Of a stretch of DNA of 64,000 bases, positions 1-11,055 are shown piece after piece. Source of the DNA: Helicoverpa zea (Eukaryota; Arthropoda; Insecta; Lepidoptera; Noctuidae); the NCBI RefSeq assembly GCF_022581195.2, contig NC_061474.1, positions 4,774,001-4,838,000 of the forward strand, written 5' to 3'. The notes below the pieces were generated by a model. That model was not told the DNA's origin and ran no database searches. It saw only the letters and a program-made list of their open reading frames with translations. Both the position numbers and the translations under genes were made by a program. Numbering within the stretch: the stretch's first letter is position 1; every line of letters begins with the position of its first letter.

Positions 1-608
1 GCGTCCTGCCCTCAGTAAAAGGGATAGGTCCTAAAGAAGACTTTTTTCAAACTAGATACATACGTAGTTCTTGAGATTAGCTCGTTCGAACAAAAAATAA
101 CTTATGAGCTTTTTAATATTAGTATATAATTATGTATACGTATTTACTTGCTTTAGGTAAATCAAGAGACTATCAAGAATGAAAGTGCAGTTTTCTTCAT
201 TTGTAAATGCGATCGTATGTCAACTACTTGAACAAGAATATTGTATTGCATTGTACAAATTGATTCCGTGCTTTATAACTTCAAGTAAGGATTATTTGAA
301 ATTCATTTTGGGCTGTGCAAATAAAACCGGAGGAATTAAGATTTTATTTCAATCGAATACTTTACAGTGAAATGAGATGACAGTTCTTATAAGTAGGTAC
401 TTACCTACTCTTTTGTATTAACGGCTTTCTGATTTGTTGTAAATGTAACTATAAAACCCTTTGTAAATTATTGCAAACTTTTAGTCAGGTGATAGTTTTA
501 TTCCGCACTTCAGTATGGAATTCACAATTACCTTTAAACTTAACATTAGTTGGCCGACAGTTTAGTCTACATTTTGAGTGGGGTGTACGAATCATTTTTT
601 TTGTTCGT
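1..608. other. anonymous AT-rich sequence, no gene seen
   Basis: Only short open frames of about 60-75 codons occur, overlapping in several frames, with no recognisable motif or splice structure. I see nothing that supports a gene here. Confidence 0.6.
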
Positions 609-676
609 AACAGCCTTTTTATCGACCCACTGCTGGGAACAGACCTCCTCTCATACGAAGAAGGATTGCGCGTTAG
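609..676 (+). repeat. fragment of a dispersed SINE-like moth repeat
   Basis: The stretch reads CAGCCTTTTTATCG, then CACTGCTGGGAACAGACC, then GAAGAAGGATTG. The same block recurs at 47488-47547 (+), at 61758-61823 on the opposite strand, and on the opposite strand inside the element at 39142-39411. It is therefore a dispersed repeat. At 39.1 kb the block is joined to a tRNA-like head, so it is probably the 3' half of a SINE. The copy here is truncated. Confidence 0.6.
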
Positions 677-3087
677 TAAATAAACAAATATATATTTTCG
701 CAGATAGTTTATCACAACTCATTTTGGATCTTTTCTGCCGAATCCTCACTTATAAATAGTTAAGCTGTCTAAAACAAATGACTAACAATGAAAAATGGCG
801 AACTTTTCGCCTCTATTTCAGTATTTACTGAACAACAACCAGTGCAGAATTTCCATACATTTAGAAAACTAATTAAAAAGTTTTCTTAGTACGATAGATT
901 GAGCCATTAGCGAAAAAATACGTCGTTGTGTTAATGGAGTGGTCCAAGTTCTGTGGAATAAATTAAAAGTCTCGTCGCTCGTGATGAAAACAATATTTGC
1001 TTTATGATGGTGTGTACGATTTAGTGCTTATTGAGTTATCAAAGTTTGTATGATGTTAGTAATTAGTTTTCTTAGCGTTTCAAAAACGTAGAGCTAACGT
1101 CTGCTCTATACATACATTGCGCTATAATACCGATACAGTCATTGACTTATAATCAGAATTGATACAGAATACCTGGTACGAAAATATACATAAATAATGA
1201 TAAGAAATAAATTCGTTAAAAGAATAAAAATATCTAAGAGTTCGCAAATGTTCTTTTCTTAATGATTATTAACCATTGATAATGGCAATTTTCCAACAGG
1301 TTATCATGGCAGTACCTATCCGTATACATCATTTTATCTTTACCAAAAAGTTTAAACTGAAATAACTTTGTAAATATTTCTCTATCTGTTATCTAGAACT
1401 TAATTTATCATAAACGACCACCGCGGCAAAACGATTCGAAACTCTTCTCATTTCTCAAAGTAAACAAATTATTTATGGGACAAATAACTTCTAAACTCTG
1501 TCTAAATAATCGGAACTGACCTGAGGTAAACATCAGCGAACTTTTTCAATCTAAATTAACGAAGAAAATTATGAACATTTTGCATCTAAATGATCTTCAG
1601 TGACCCTCGCGTAATATGTTTTTTTTTTTTTTTTTACATTTGGCTATCACTTTGTCAGTCGATCGTTAGGTAGCATGGACGATTTCTGAGTCCGACATAT
1701 TTTGTTCCATTTTTAGAATAAGATATGCTTTATGCTTATTTATATGTTTGTGTATCTGTGTAGACTTGGGCCTCCTTAAGGCACAAGGATTTTCTGTTCT
1801 ACCAGATTTGGTGAACATTCCTATATTTTTAGTCTTTAAATATCTTCGGTCTTTTTTTGTTCACTTTATTTGAAGCTAAACACCTGATTTCCAAGAAAAC
1901 AGGCTTCCTGTACTATTTGAGTTTGTTCAGTAAAATTCTTGTAAATATTTACCGTTTCTGGCATACTAACTTTCTATTATATTCTTATGATAGGTACGTA
2001 TTTCTATGTTGATGAAGATGAATAATCCAATGCTAAGTTTTAGAAAACCTAATAAAAATCCGAAAAAAACACGTTATTTAAATTCACTTACAGCTAAAAA
2101 GAATATGCTCGAACTTTGTTTATTTTCTTACAGTTTCAGCCGCACTAGAAGTTTTCAGTTCGCTCCCATGTTTCAGTATAACAAAGCTTTTTAAATTTGT
2201 TCCAAGCTACTTTGAATATAAGGTATATTTAAATGAGTTTGCAACTGTTTGGCGATGTCGTGAAATATAAGTTTTTCATTGAAATTCACAAAATGTAGCT
2301 TGCAATTGTTATTTTAAGACGCTTGTAAACTTCTTGTAGTATTGTTTTGTTTGTATGAATTTTTAGATGACTTTGAAGGTATAGCTGCTAGGAAAATTAG
2401 CTGTTATTTGCTACAATAATAATAATATAGGTAGGTACAGGGTGAGTTTCAGATGTTTGCTGATTATTTATTGTTGTACGAATACTTTCAGCACATTTTT
2501 TGTCTTCTCAATAACCTTTATAGTATAGCTATAACTTAAAAAAATATATAATAATAAACCTCATTACTATATTTGGTAATATATTTTTTTAGAACAAATC
2601 ATATCCAACAAAGTTTTCTAAACATTACTTTTCTCGAAAATAGAAGAACTTTAAACAAAGATGGATTTATGACAATCTATACGTAGGTAAATAAATTACC
2701 AAGTTTTGACCAAACATACTAAACAAAATTACGAGAAAATATTTAAATGTCAAGAACATTATCAAAATAATCTTTCAGAAGAACTGAAATTCATGCAAAT
2801 TACTTAGAAGTCACAGTATTACTTTAACAAAGTTCGATTCAATATGTAAATAATTTCCTGTTTGTCTGTTGTTTGTGTTTTTGTAAATGTTACTGGGTTT
2901 TCAAATTGTTTTCGTGTTTTTATTACCAACCACAAGTTAATAGAATATAGTGAGATTTGTACTGAAAACGAGAAAAAAATAGGTATTTTAGGGGGTTTCC
3001 ATAAAACATTTTGTCTCACGTATATCCGCGCTCCGGCAATACAATGGGTTAGTATTCCAATGTAGTTAGTAGTTCAGTAATATACTT
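677..3087. other. anonymous AT-rich intergenic sequence
   Basis: No long reading frame, RNA gene, inverted repeat or recognised transposon is visible. A 17 bp T run lies near 1619-1635. The longest frames are 60-70 codons and composition-driven. Confidence 0.55.
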
Positions 3088-3588
3088 ATGTACACAAACG
3101 ACGTGATCCGTCGGGCTCTTGTTGCCGTCGGCGTGCCAGCCGTACTTGAACCAAATGGTTTGGCACGCGACGATGGCAAGAGACCAGACGGCATGTCGCT
3201 ATTTCCGTGGAAGATGGGTAGGACTTTAGTGTGGGACGCGACCTGCGTCGACACTCTTGCGCCATCCCATCTTCCTAGAACTGCGTGTTGTGTCGGCTCC
3301 GCCGCTTCACAAGCAGAAGACCTCAAACGGCGCAAATATAGTAGCCTTATCGGGAATTACATGTTTGAGCCGTTTGGGGTTGAAACTCTCGGGCCGTGGG
3401 GTCCGAGTGCTCACGCGCTTGCAAAGGAAATTTCTAAGCGCCTTGTTGACACTTCTCGTGACCCAAGGGCTGGCTTTTATTTCGCACAGAGGTTGAGCAT
3501 TGCCATCCAACGTGGCAATGCTGCCAGCCTTCTGGGTACATTACCCGGTGACAGCGATGAGGAGCAATTTTTTGATGCTATGTATTAG
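3088..3588 (+). pseudogene. 5'-truncated retroelement protein, C-terminal conserved domain
   Basis: A 166-codon frame opens 18 bases after an in-frame TAG and is clearly richer in G+C than its surroundings. Conserved-looking blocks are NDVIRRALV (residues 4-12), RPDGMSLFPW (32-41), VWDATCVDTLAPSHL (48-62), FGVETLGPWGPSA (95-107) and QRLSIAIQRGNAASLLGT (134-151). From memory, this block order belongs to a domain found downstream of the reverse transcriptase in a family of metazoan retroelement polyproteins. I cannot name its enzymatic role, and a nuclease fold is only a guess. No reverse transcriptase precedes it, so this is a 5'-truncated insertion. It is followed by an AT-rich tail with AATAAA near 3656. 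A diverged relative lies at 53960-54215 (-). The residual frame is unlikely to be a host gene. Confidence 0.65.
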
Positions 3589-4145
3589 TTTTAAGTTGTA
3601 TATATAAGTTTATTTTTAATTTTTAAAATTAATGTAAATATTATGTAAATATTTGAATAAATAGCGTTTCACATTTCCTTGTACACAAATAGATCAATAT
3701 TCAATATTTAAAATCAGCTGTTTAAAATTAGTTCCTACAAGACCAGACTTCACTCTAAGCCGCGATCATGCTTGAATGAATGCGAATATTCGAAATACGT
3801 ATAACCAGTAGGTATATTGCATATAATCCTACAGAAATGAGAAGTCAGTACCTAGCCTATATAATCCGACGGTCGGTAAGACCCATGGATTCGCCTGGGT
3901 TTTATTAACTTTTTGATTTCAGTGATGTTCCAATCTTGCGAGATCCAATGCTGAGAACTTTAATCAAGTATCTTCAGGTAAGTAGATAAGTAGTATTATA
4001 CTAGTAAATAGTGTTGAATGGATTGAGGGTAGGTATACTTGGAGACTTGGTTATTATAGTTAGCCAATCAAAATAAATGGATTGAAATTCTCTGATTGTC
4101 TTTTCATGTATGTAGTAGTAGATTTTTTCGCTCAGCTTTTAACAA

Positions 4146-4289
4146 CCTTACTACAAAAACTTAAACATCTGTTGAACACCTGTCTTAAAAAAGTGTGCCT
4201 GCAAAACTGACCTTATTTCAACGTCATAATCTGTCATTGTTTTAGACAAGTGTTCAATAGAGGTTTAAAAGCTTTTGTGGTACGACGGT
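4146..4289. mobile_element. MITE family A (TIR begins CCTTACTACAAAAACTT)
   Basis: A 144 bp element. The left end reads CCTTACTACAAAAACTTAAA and the right end is an imperfect inverse (AAAGCTTTTGTGGTACGACGG). Inner inverted blocks are built on GAACACCTGTCT and AGACAAGTGTTC. No coding capacity. Related copies lie at 9872-10015 (the duplicate), 19636-19754 and 62349-62495. Confidence 0.75.
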
Positions 4290-4539
4290 ATGAGTTCACA
4301 TCAGTACAAATATAGTACAGGAGGTATTTTATTACACAGACAAACTAACACCTGGGTTTGACGTTAATTATATTTTCGAAATAGGTAAAAGACTTTCTAT
4401 TAAAACACTTGTCCAATGAAAGAAAAAAAATTAAAATTATTCGTGTCAATACGTAAGTACGATCTATTTATGGGAAGACCTCGTTAACTTAAAACATCCA
4501 AGTTATAAGTATTTATGTTAAGTTATAGTCAAGGAGGAA

Positions 4540-4727
4540 GAAATGATAGCGGAGATGGCGGGCTGCGGGTTGTTCGATAGAGATACCTCGGCCCTGGTAC
4601 ATAAAAGGCCCACGACGGAACACGACGGTTTTTAGTCAGTAAGAGTCTGACACTCCCTCACCGCTGCTAACCCACATCGGGAGGGGTCATTTGATGATTT
4701 TTGACGCCGAAAAAAAAAAAAAAAAAG
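4540..4727 (+). mobile_element. short retroelement ending in a polyA run
   Basis: A GC-richer block of about 185 bp contains CCTGGTACATAAAAGGCCCA, CGACGGAACACGACGG, GTCAGTAAGAGTCTGACACT and CCGCTGCTAACCCACATCGG. It ends in 17 A residues. I recognise this block as a common moth repeat, consistent with a SINE or a LINE 3' end. Decayed relatives are recognisable at about 52185-52275 and more weakly at 43280-43365, where the GTCAGTAAGAGTCTGACA core is still readable. Confidence 0.6.
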
Positions 4728-5329
4728 ATGGAAGGTAGGTCAGGCGCCTTCTTGTAGGTCACGGTAATGTACGGTAGGCGTGATGAGTTCCTTGTTAAAT
4801 CAAAATCAAAGTCTTGATTGATAGGTGATTTTATTTAAAAAATAATGGGTAGGTTCTATAGAAGGTGCGTTAAGGCGGAGCTAGTAATGTTCCTCGTCCC
4901 TCGAACAACCGCATTATTGCGCGCTACTTTCTTAGGAGATTTTGTGTTATGGCAACTCTGCTTAAATAAGCTTCTAGTGGTTAAAAGCTGGGCTGTCAAG
5001 TACAAAGTCCTCGGTTTGATGTAGGTCTAGCAAGATTGTTGAACAAGGTACCCATTTTTCAGTTTCTGAGTAGGGTTTACCTATTATCAAGTTCCCAGTA
5101 GTAAAGCAGTTCCTAGTTTTTCCATTACCTCCTAAATGATGACTATAAATTTGGAAGTTCATCATGACCTCCTTATAAATATGTAGGATCAGGATCAGCG
5201 CCGAGCGGTACACCATCAGGGTTTGGAGTCCCCATTTTATTGGGATAGACAAGACTTTATAACAAAATAACAATGTTTAATTACACAAAATAATAATCCA
5301 CACAGTATACACAGTTTAAAACAATAAAT

Positions 5330-5970
5330 TAGGTAGACCACGAACAGACCTTACGGTCACAGTTCGTACAGTGGCATAGGCCACCCAAATACACAGTATG
5401 TTAGTAAATAATATGGCGACACGAACAGACTTTACGGTCACAGTTCGTACAGCGGCGTAAGCCGCCCACATACACAGTATGTTAGTAAATAATATGGCGA
5501 AACGAACAGACTTTACAGTCACAGTTCGTACAGCGGCGTAAGCCACCCACATACAAAGTATGTTTGTAAATAATATGGCGACACGAACAGACTTTACGGT
5601 CACAGTTCGTACAGCGGCGTAAGCCGCCCACATACACAGTATGTTAGTAAATAATATGGCGAAACGAACAGACTTTACAGTCACAGTTCGTACAGCGGCG
5701 TAAGCCACCCACATACAAAGTATGTTTGTAAATAATATGGCGACACGAACAGACTTTACGGTCACAGTTCGTACAGCGGCGTAAGCCGCCCACATACACA
5801 GTATGTTAGTAAATAATATGGCGAAACGAACAGACTTTACAGTCACAGTTCGTACAGCGGCGTAAGCCACCCACATACAAAGTATGTTTGTAAATAATAT
5901 GGCGAAACGAACAGACCCTAGACTAGGGTCACAGTCCGTACAGCGGCGTAAGCCACCCAAGTACAAAGTG
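5330..5970 (-). repeat. 81 bp satellite array, 8 units
   Basis: Eight head-to-tail units have GTTCGTACAG (or a variant) recurring every 81 bp from about 5360 to 5927. Variants alternate (ACACGAACAG with CGGTCAC, then AAACGAACAG with CAGTCAC), giving a 162 bp higher-order dimer. Each unit holds three small dyads: CGAAC...GTTCG, GGCGtaagCCGCC and ACATACacaGTATGT. Because 81 is a multiple of 3, the minus strand stays open for 216 codons as a 27-residue repeat. That frame has no ATG start, so I read it as a by-product and not a gene. The outermost units are the most diverged. Confidence 0.88.
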
Positions 5971-6076
5971 TATCGTATGCCAATACAGCTATGTGAATAT
6001 ACAGCGAGGCTGTACCAAGGAAACCGACAGTTTTGTCGGGAGCAGGAGCTCTATAATGAGTCTAATCCGAAGATAG

Positions 6077-6110
6077 ACTGATTTCGTCATCAAATGCATG
6101 GCCTTTTATA
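6077..6110 (-). promoter_or_regulatory. TATA box plus initiator facing the satellite
   Basis: On the minus strand TATAAAAGGC starts at 6110, and an arthropod-type initiator TCAGT lies at 6081-6077. Taking its A (6079) as +1, the first T of the TATA box sits at -31, the canonical spacing. Transcription would run left through the 81 bp array. No downstream ATG frame of note follows, so the RNA could be non-coding or derive from a decayed retroelement. The motif pair is seen; its use is inference. Confidence 0.5.
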
Positions 6111-6154
6111 GGACGTTCGAACAATGACCCCTCTCCACAACAACTCTGTCCAAA

Positions 6155-6170
6155 GCGCGCGAAAGCGCGC
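6155..6170. other. GCGCGC-GAAA-GCGCGC hairpin
   Basis: A perfect 6 bp GC stem closes a GAAA tetraloop (GCGCGCGAAAGCGCGC) in otherwise AT-rich DNA. It lies 45-76 bases upstream of the TATA/initiator pair. The duplicate is at 11881-11896. Its function is unknown. Confidence 0.6.
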
Positions 6171-6719
6171 CAAGCGTTTACTTGATACAAAATAATTAAA
6201 ATTTAGCTTAGTCTAACTAGATTCTTACAAGACTTTTACATTGCAAAGTTGTTAAATTATCCAAGAATGATTATTGTAATTAGACAATCGCATTTAAACG
6301 TTAAAATAATCAAAATAACATGTTATTGTGGATATTGACAAAATCCAATTAATTTCTGTTATTGTAATAAGTATTCCAAAATTCAATTCATATGTTTACA
6401 GAGTACTTTGTAAATCTAGTTTTGATTTATTAGACAATAAATCAGCAAGATTGCTTAATAATAATCGATAATAAAAGAATCAAAACATTCATTTGGATAT
6501 TACTTTTGTTCACGAAACAGGGCGCGAACCCATTTTAAATCTATGGTCATACATTGTTGTTTTTTTTTGTTTGGATACAGACAATGGTGATTGACATTGA
6601 CATCTATCTGTCACATTTTTGTTCGGATATCCACAGTGGTAATTGATCTATCTCCGACAAATATAATCTTCGATTTTTATTTTCGAAAATTTTATGAGGC
6701 TAAATTCCAGTAATAAATA

Positions 6720-6785
6720 GTAGGTTCAGTTAGCTGATAGTAGACCCCAACATAGTTGGGAAAAAGCTCGGAAGATGATGATGAC
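6720..6785 (+). repeat. SINE 3' tail fragment
   Basis: GACCCCAACATAGTTGGG, then AAGCTCGGAAGATGATGATG, matches the 3' end of the complete SINE at 57396-57784 (GACCCCAACACGATTGGG, then GGCTCGGAGGATGATGATG). Only the tail is present. The same tail in the duplicate (12445-12511) is closer to the 57 kb sequence. Confidence 0.65.
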
Positions 6786-7791
6786 TTTGCTGATAGCCCG
6801 AGAAGAGAGGTTTTACTTTAAAAGAGGTTTTACTTTATTTTCAATTGAAAAATAATATCCTATTCTCTCAACAGCTTTAAAATATATCCGCAGCCAGTTA
6901 TTTAAAAGCCACCCAGAATTTTAACCCCGCAGTGTAATTCGCTTACGAACCAATCGAGTTGAGGCATGGTACCCACAATTTTGATTGAATTTTGCACTCG
7001 GGCCTTACGGGTCAATACCCAATGTACGTGAAATCAATTAGTGTAGTAGTATTTCATTTCGTATTTATTTCTCTTGGGAGGCTTTGTGTATAAAAATTGG
7101 CTCGGTTAGTGATATTGTGGCTTTTAGTTATTGATAGAATTGGTTGATATGGAAGGAATGGAGGGGTGATGTCGAGAGGTTTTTGTGGAAAAACGTTACT
7201 TGAGATATAATGTATTTATCTTTAAAATAGGATCCCGAAAGCCATGATGAAATTACAAAAAAATACAGAATAATTTAGGTCGTAGGTTGTCTACAATTAT
7301 TTGCGAGGTTTAAATCAACAATATAAAGTTTTTTGAAAGTAGCAATTTTTTAAGCCCACGTACAAAAGTAAGGACGGTGAGTTCCTTAAAATATATTCTA
7401 CCGTGACAACTACAATTTCCGTCAAATATTATTTATTTTTGTCTAAATCTAAAAGGTTTCCAGAAAATACTTTAGCCCTCGCTTATAGACTAAACAAATA
7501 AATGCGAATATCCATCATTATGTCAAAAGAAATTGCTTTAAAAGTCTAAGGTCTAAATGTTTTATTACATCCTATATTTTATTTATATATTGGTTTCTCT
7601 ACGTAAATAAATCACGTCAAATTGTCTTAGTTTGTAGATAACTTCTAGAGAATATGGCTAGTGATCAGTTGCAAAATTAGGCTTTGTTGAATAAACCTGA
7701 GTTTTAAAAGGTTACTTTAGTAAATTGAAAACTTTGTCTGACCTGGATTGAAACCACACTCTTACTTGAAAGGTTGGTGATTTGACCACTA

Positions 7792-7956
7792 ACGGCCAGT
7801 TTCTTCATCAAAAGTAAAAGTCAAAGTAACTTCTAAAGTAAAAGTAACGGTCAAATTCGTTTTTTCAAGGCTAAAGTGACAGCCAAACTAATAGAAAAAA
7901 TGAATTTGACCGTTACTTTTACTTTGACTTTTACTTTTGATGAAGAAACTGGCTGT
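7792..7956. mobile_element. MITE family B with long TIRs and TA target duplication
   Basis: A 165 bp element flanked by TA (7790-7791 and 7957-7958). The left end ACGGCCAGTTTCTTCATC mirrors the right end GATGAAGAAACTGGCTGT, and the inverted arms continue for roughly 60 bp through AGTAAAAGTCAAAGTAA blocks. Length, TA duplication and lack of coding suggest a mariner/Tc1-type MITE (inference). Confidence 0.8.
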
Positions 7957-8206
7957 TAGTAGTTTCTCACGTCTATTTTCAAACAAAATTTGTAAAATCA
8001 GACATAGTTACACCAAGATACAGATAACTTACTTTTAAAAAATACGAACAAGCGAATTGAGAACCTACTTTTTTGCGATACGAAAAAATAGTTTTTCATA
8101 TTATACTTAAAGCTTCAGAGAAATAGCACAAGATCCATAGATTAGCAAAACACGGCAAGACAAGTCGTTGCGTCTGAAAGGCTAATTTATTACAGATCTG
8201 TGTATA

Positions 8207-8793
8207 ATGGCACCTACTCTCACAATTACTTCGTTCAGAAACTTGCTCGGGTATTGTTTTGTGTTTGGTGATAATAAGTGTGGTTGGTTAAACTTTTCTT
8301 GTGCATTTTTATCAAGTTCGCATTTAACTTTATTATTGTTTATGCTGAATAAATGTGTAACTATCTATCTACCACAAAATCACCGACGAAAATATTTCAG
8401 CGCCCCCAAAATCATTAAAAAAACCTATGTAACACTCATGATCGCAATAAATATTTGAAGTTGAAGTAAAACGTAACATCAAAATCTACTCGTCGGTAAA
8501 AATGCAGAGTTTTTCATGCAATATCAGGCAGATTTTGCGCCAAACTACAATCCGGTAATTTGTTTACCGTTCGCCGACGACCTGGTTTCGGCCCTTTCAC
8601 CTTTCGGCCTAAACTGGCCGATATTGAGCTTGTAACGTACATAGCTATCTATGTACTGACCTGTGATCCCTCAGAGATTAGACTAAAGTCTTTTTACCTC
8701 CATTTTTATTGTATTTCCATTCAGCCATGTTTGATAGTTCTTTTTTTGAATTCATGTCATATTTTTCAGTCTTTTCTTTTTTTGAGTTTGTGA
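8207..8793 (+). other. gene-free stretch with short open frames
   Basis: Two frames of 83 and 77 codons (the second without an ATG) are conserved in the duplicate at 13932-14518 only because the whole segment is nearly identical. They show no motif, signal peptide or splice pattern I recognise. The rest of each 5.7 kb unit from about 8800 to 9340 is anonymous. Confidence 0.5.
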
Positions 8794-9871
8794 TCAATAT
8801 TTTATGAATGGGATAGTGTTTTGTTTTTTAAGTTTGGAATTGAAAAGATTTTCTTATAATTTAGTTCTTCTAATTCCACATTCAGTTTTATAATCTGACA
8901 TATTTCATCATCCAATTTTCACTTCAGACTATATTGAGTAAAGTCAACGGTCTGAATATTTTTCTGAATTTCTCAGAGGTATACATCAGATGTATTGCAA
9001 AATGATATGTAGCTAGTTTATGGCAATTTACTTGACCCCTTTTATACTTAACTTTGCCTAAACGAACACCAGATTAGGAACCAAAGGTACATCTGTGCGA
9101 AGAAAGATTCTGAGAGAATAGGTCCGATGTTATATTATGAATCTGAGCTCCTGGTTTTATAATTCAGTGGCCAACCTCTATTCGTTATCCCACTTTGTTT
9201 ACAGGCGCCCACAAAACGCTGAAAAGGGAATAATCTTTCGTGATCACTTCATAGCGGCCAAACCTACAAACCCGAGCCCTGTTAAGCAAACAAGCTCCAA
9301 CAAACAAATATAAAGCTTATGCCTACAACAATAAGGTAAATAAATATGGTAAAATTAATGTAAATATTATGTAAATATTTGAATAAATAGCGTTTCACAT
9401 TTCCTTGTACACAAATAGATCAATATTCAATATTTAAAATCAGCTGTTTAAAATTAGTTCCTACAAGACCAGACTTCACTCTAAGCCGCGATCATGCTTG
9501 AATGAATGCGAATATTCGAAATACGTATAACCAGTAGGTATATTGCATATAATCCTACAGAAATGAGAAGTCAGTACCTAGCCTATATAATCCGACGGTC
9601 GGTAAGACCCATGGATTCGCCTGGGTTTTATTAACTTTTTGATTTCAGTGATGTTCCAATCTTGCGAGATCCAATGCTGAGAACTTTAATCAAGTATCTT
9701 CAGGTAAGTAGATAAGTAGTATTATACTAGTAAATAGTGTTGAATGGATTGAGGGTAGGTATACTTGGAGACTTGGTTATTATAGTTAGCCAATCAAAAT
9801 AAATGGATTGAAATTCTCTGATTGTCTTTTCATGTATGTAGTAGTAGATTTTTTCGCTCAGCTTTTAACAA

Positions 9872-10015
9872 CCTTACTACAAAAACTTAAACATCTGTTG
9901 AACACCTGTCTTAAAAAAGTGTGCCTGCAAAACTGACCTTATTTCAACGTCATAATCTGTCATTGTTTTAGACAAGTGTTCAATAGAGGTTTAAAAGCTT
10001 TTGTGGTACGACGGT
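9872..10015. mobile_element. MITE family A, duplicate copy
   Basis: Counterpart of the 4146-4289 element inside the second 5.7 kb unit. It duplicated with the segment and is not an independent insertion. Confidence 0.75.
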
Positions 10016-10265
10016 ATGAGTTCACATCAGTACAAATATAGTACAGGAGGTATTTTATTACACAGACAAACTAACACCTGGGTTTGACGTTAATTATATT
10101 TTCGAAATAGGTAAAAGACTTTCTATTAAAACACTTGTCCAATGAAAGAAAAAAAATTAAAATTATTCGTGTCAATACGTAAGTACGATCTATTTATGGG
10201 AAGACCTCGTTAACTTAAAACATCCAAGTTATAAGTATTTATGTTAAGTTATAGTCAAGGAGGAA

Positions 10266-10453
10266 GAAATGATAGCGGAGATGGCGGGCTGCGGGTTGTT
10301 CGATAGAGATACCTCGGCCCTGGTACATAAAAGGCCCACGACGGAACACGACGGTTTTTAGTCAGTAAGAGTCTGACACTCCCTCACCGCTGCTAACCCA
10401 CATCGGGAGGGGTCATTTGATGATTTTTGACGCCGAAAAAAAAAAAAAAAAAG
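10266..10453 (+). mobile_element. short polyA-tailed retroelement, duplicate copy
   Basis: Same element as 4540-4727, carried in the second 5.7 kb unit, with an identical polyA run. Confidence 0.6.
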
Positions 10454-11055
10454 ATGGAAGGTAGGTCAGGCGCCTTCTTGTAGGTCACGGTAATGTACGG
10501 TAGGCGTGATGAGTTCCTTGTTAAATCAAAATCAAAGTCTTGATTGATAGGTGATTTTATTTAAAAAATAATGGGTAGGTTCTATAGAAGGTGCGTTAAG
10601 GCGGAGCTAGTAATGTTCCTCGTCCCTCGAACAACCGCATTATTGCGCGCTACTTTCTTAGGAGATTTTGTGTTATGGCAACTCTGCTTAAATAAGCTTC
10701 TAGTGGTTAAAAGCTGGGCTGTCAAGTACAAAGTCCTCGGTTTGATGTAGGTCTAGCAAGATTGTTGAACAAGGTACCCATTTTTCAGTTTCTGAGTAGG
10801 GTTTACCTATTATCAAGTTCCCAGTAGTAAAGCAGTTCCTAGTTTTTCCATTACCTCCTAAATGATGACTATAAATTTGGAAGTTCATCATGACCTCCTT
10901 ATAAATATGTAGGATCAGGATCAGCGCCGAGCGGTACACCATCAGGGTTTGGAGTCCCCATTTTATTGGGATAGACAAGACTTTATAACAAAATAACAAT
11001 GTTTAATTACACAAAATAATAATCCACACAGTATACACAGTTTAAAACAATAAAT

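Larger units (their letters stand above)
3624..9338. repeat. 5.7 kb tandem segmental duplication, copy 1
   Basis: This segment recurs directly downstream at 9350-15063 with an offset of 5726 bases, falling to 5725 after a 1 bp indel near 6740. Reading the copies side by side shows only scattered single-base changes outside one patch at 6692-6761. The left edge falls inside the 3' tail of the retroelement fragment that ends just before it. Eleven bases (9339-9349) that match neither flank sit between the copies. Contents in order are a TIR element, a polyA-tailed repeat, an 81 bp satellite, a SINE tail and a MITE. No host gene is seen. A recent duplication or an assembly artefact (haplotype copies joined in tandem) would both fit. 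Confidence 0.93.

Noticed and set aside
5316..5966. 216-codon minus-strand frame as a repeat-containing membrane protein
   Set aside because: It is produced wholly by the 81 bp satellite, has no ATG start, and its upstream extension reaches a stop without an ATG. A repeat by-product is the simpler reading.
8207..8458. 83-codon frame duplicated at 13932 as a conserved gene
   Set aside because: Its conservation only reflects the near-identical 5.7 kb duplication. There is no independent evidence of coding.
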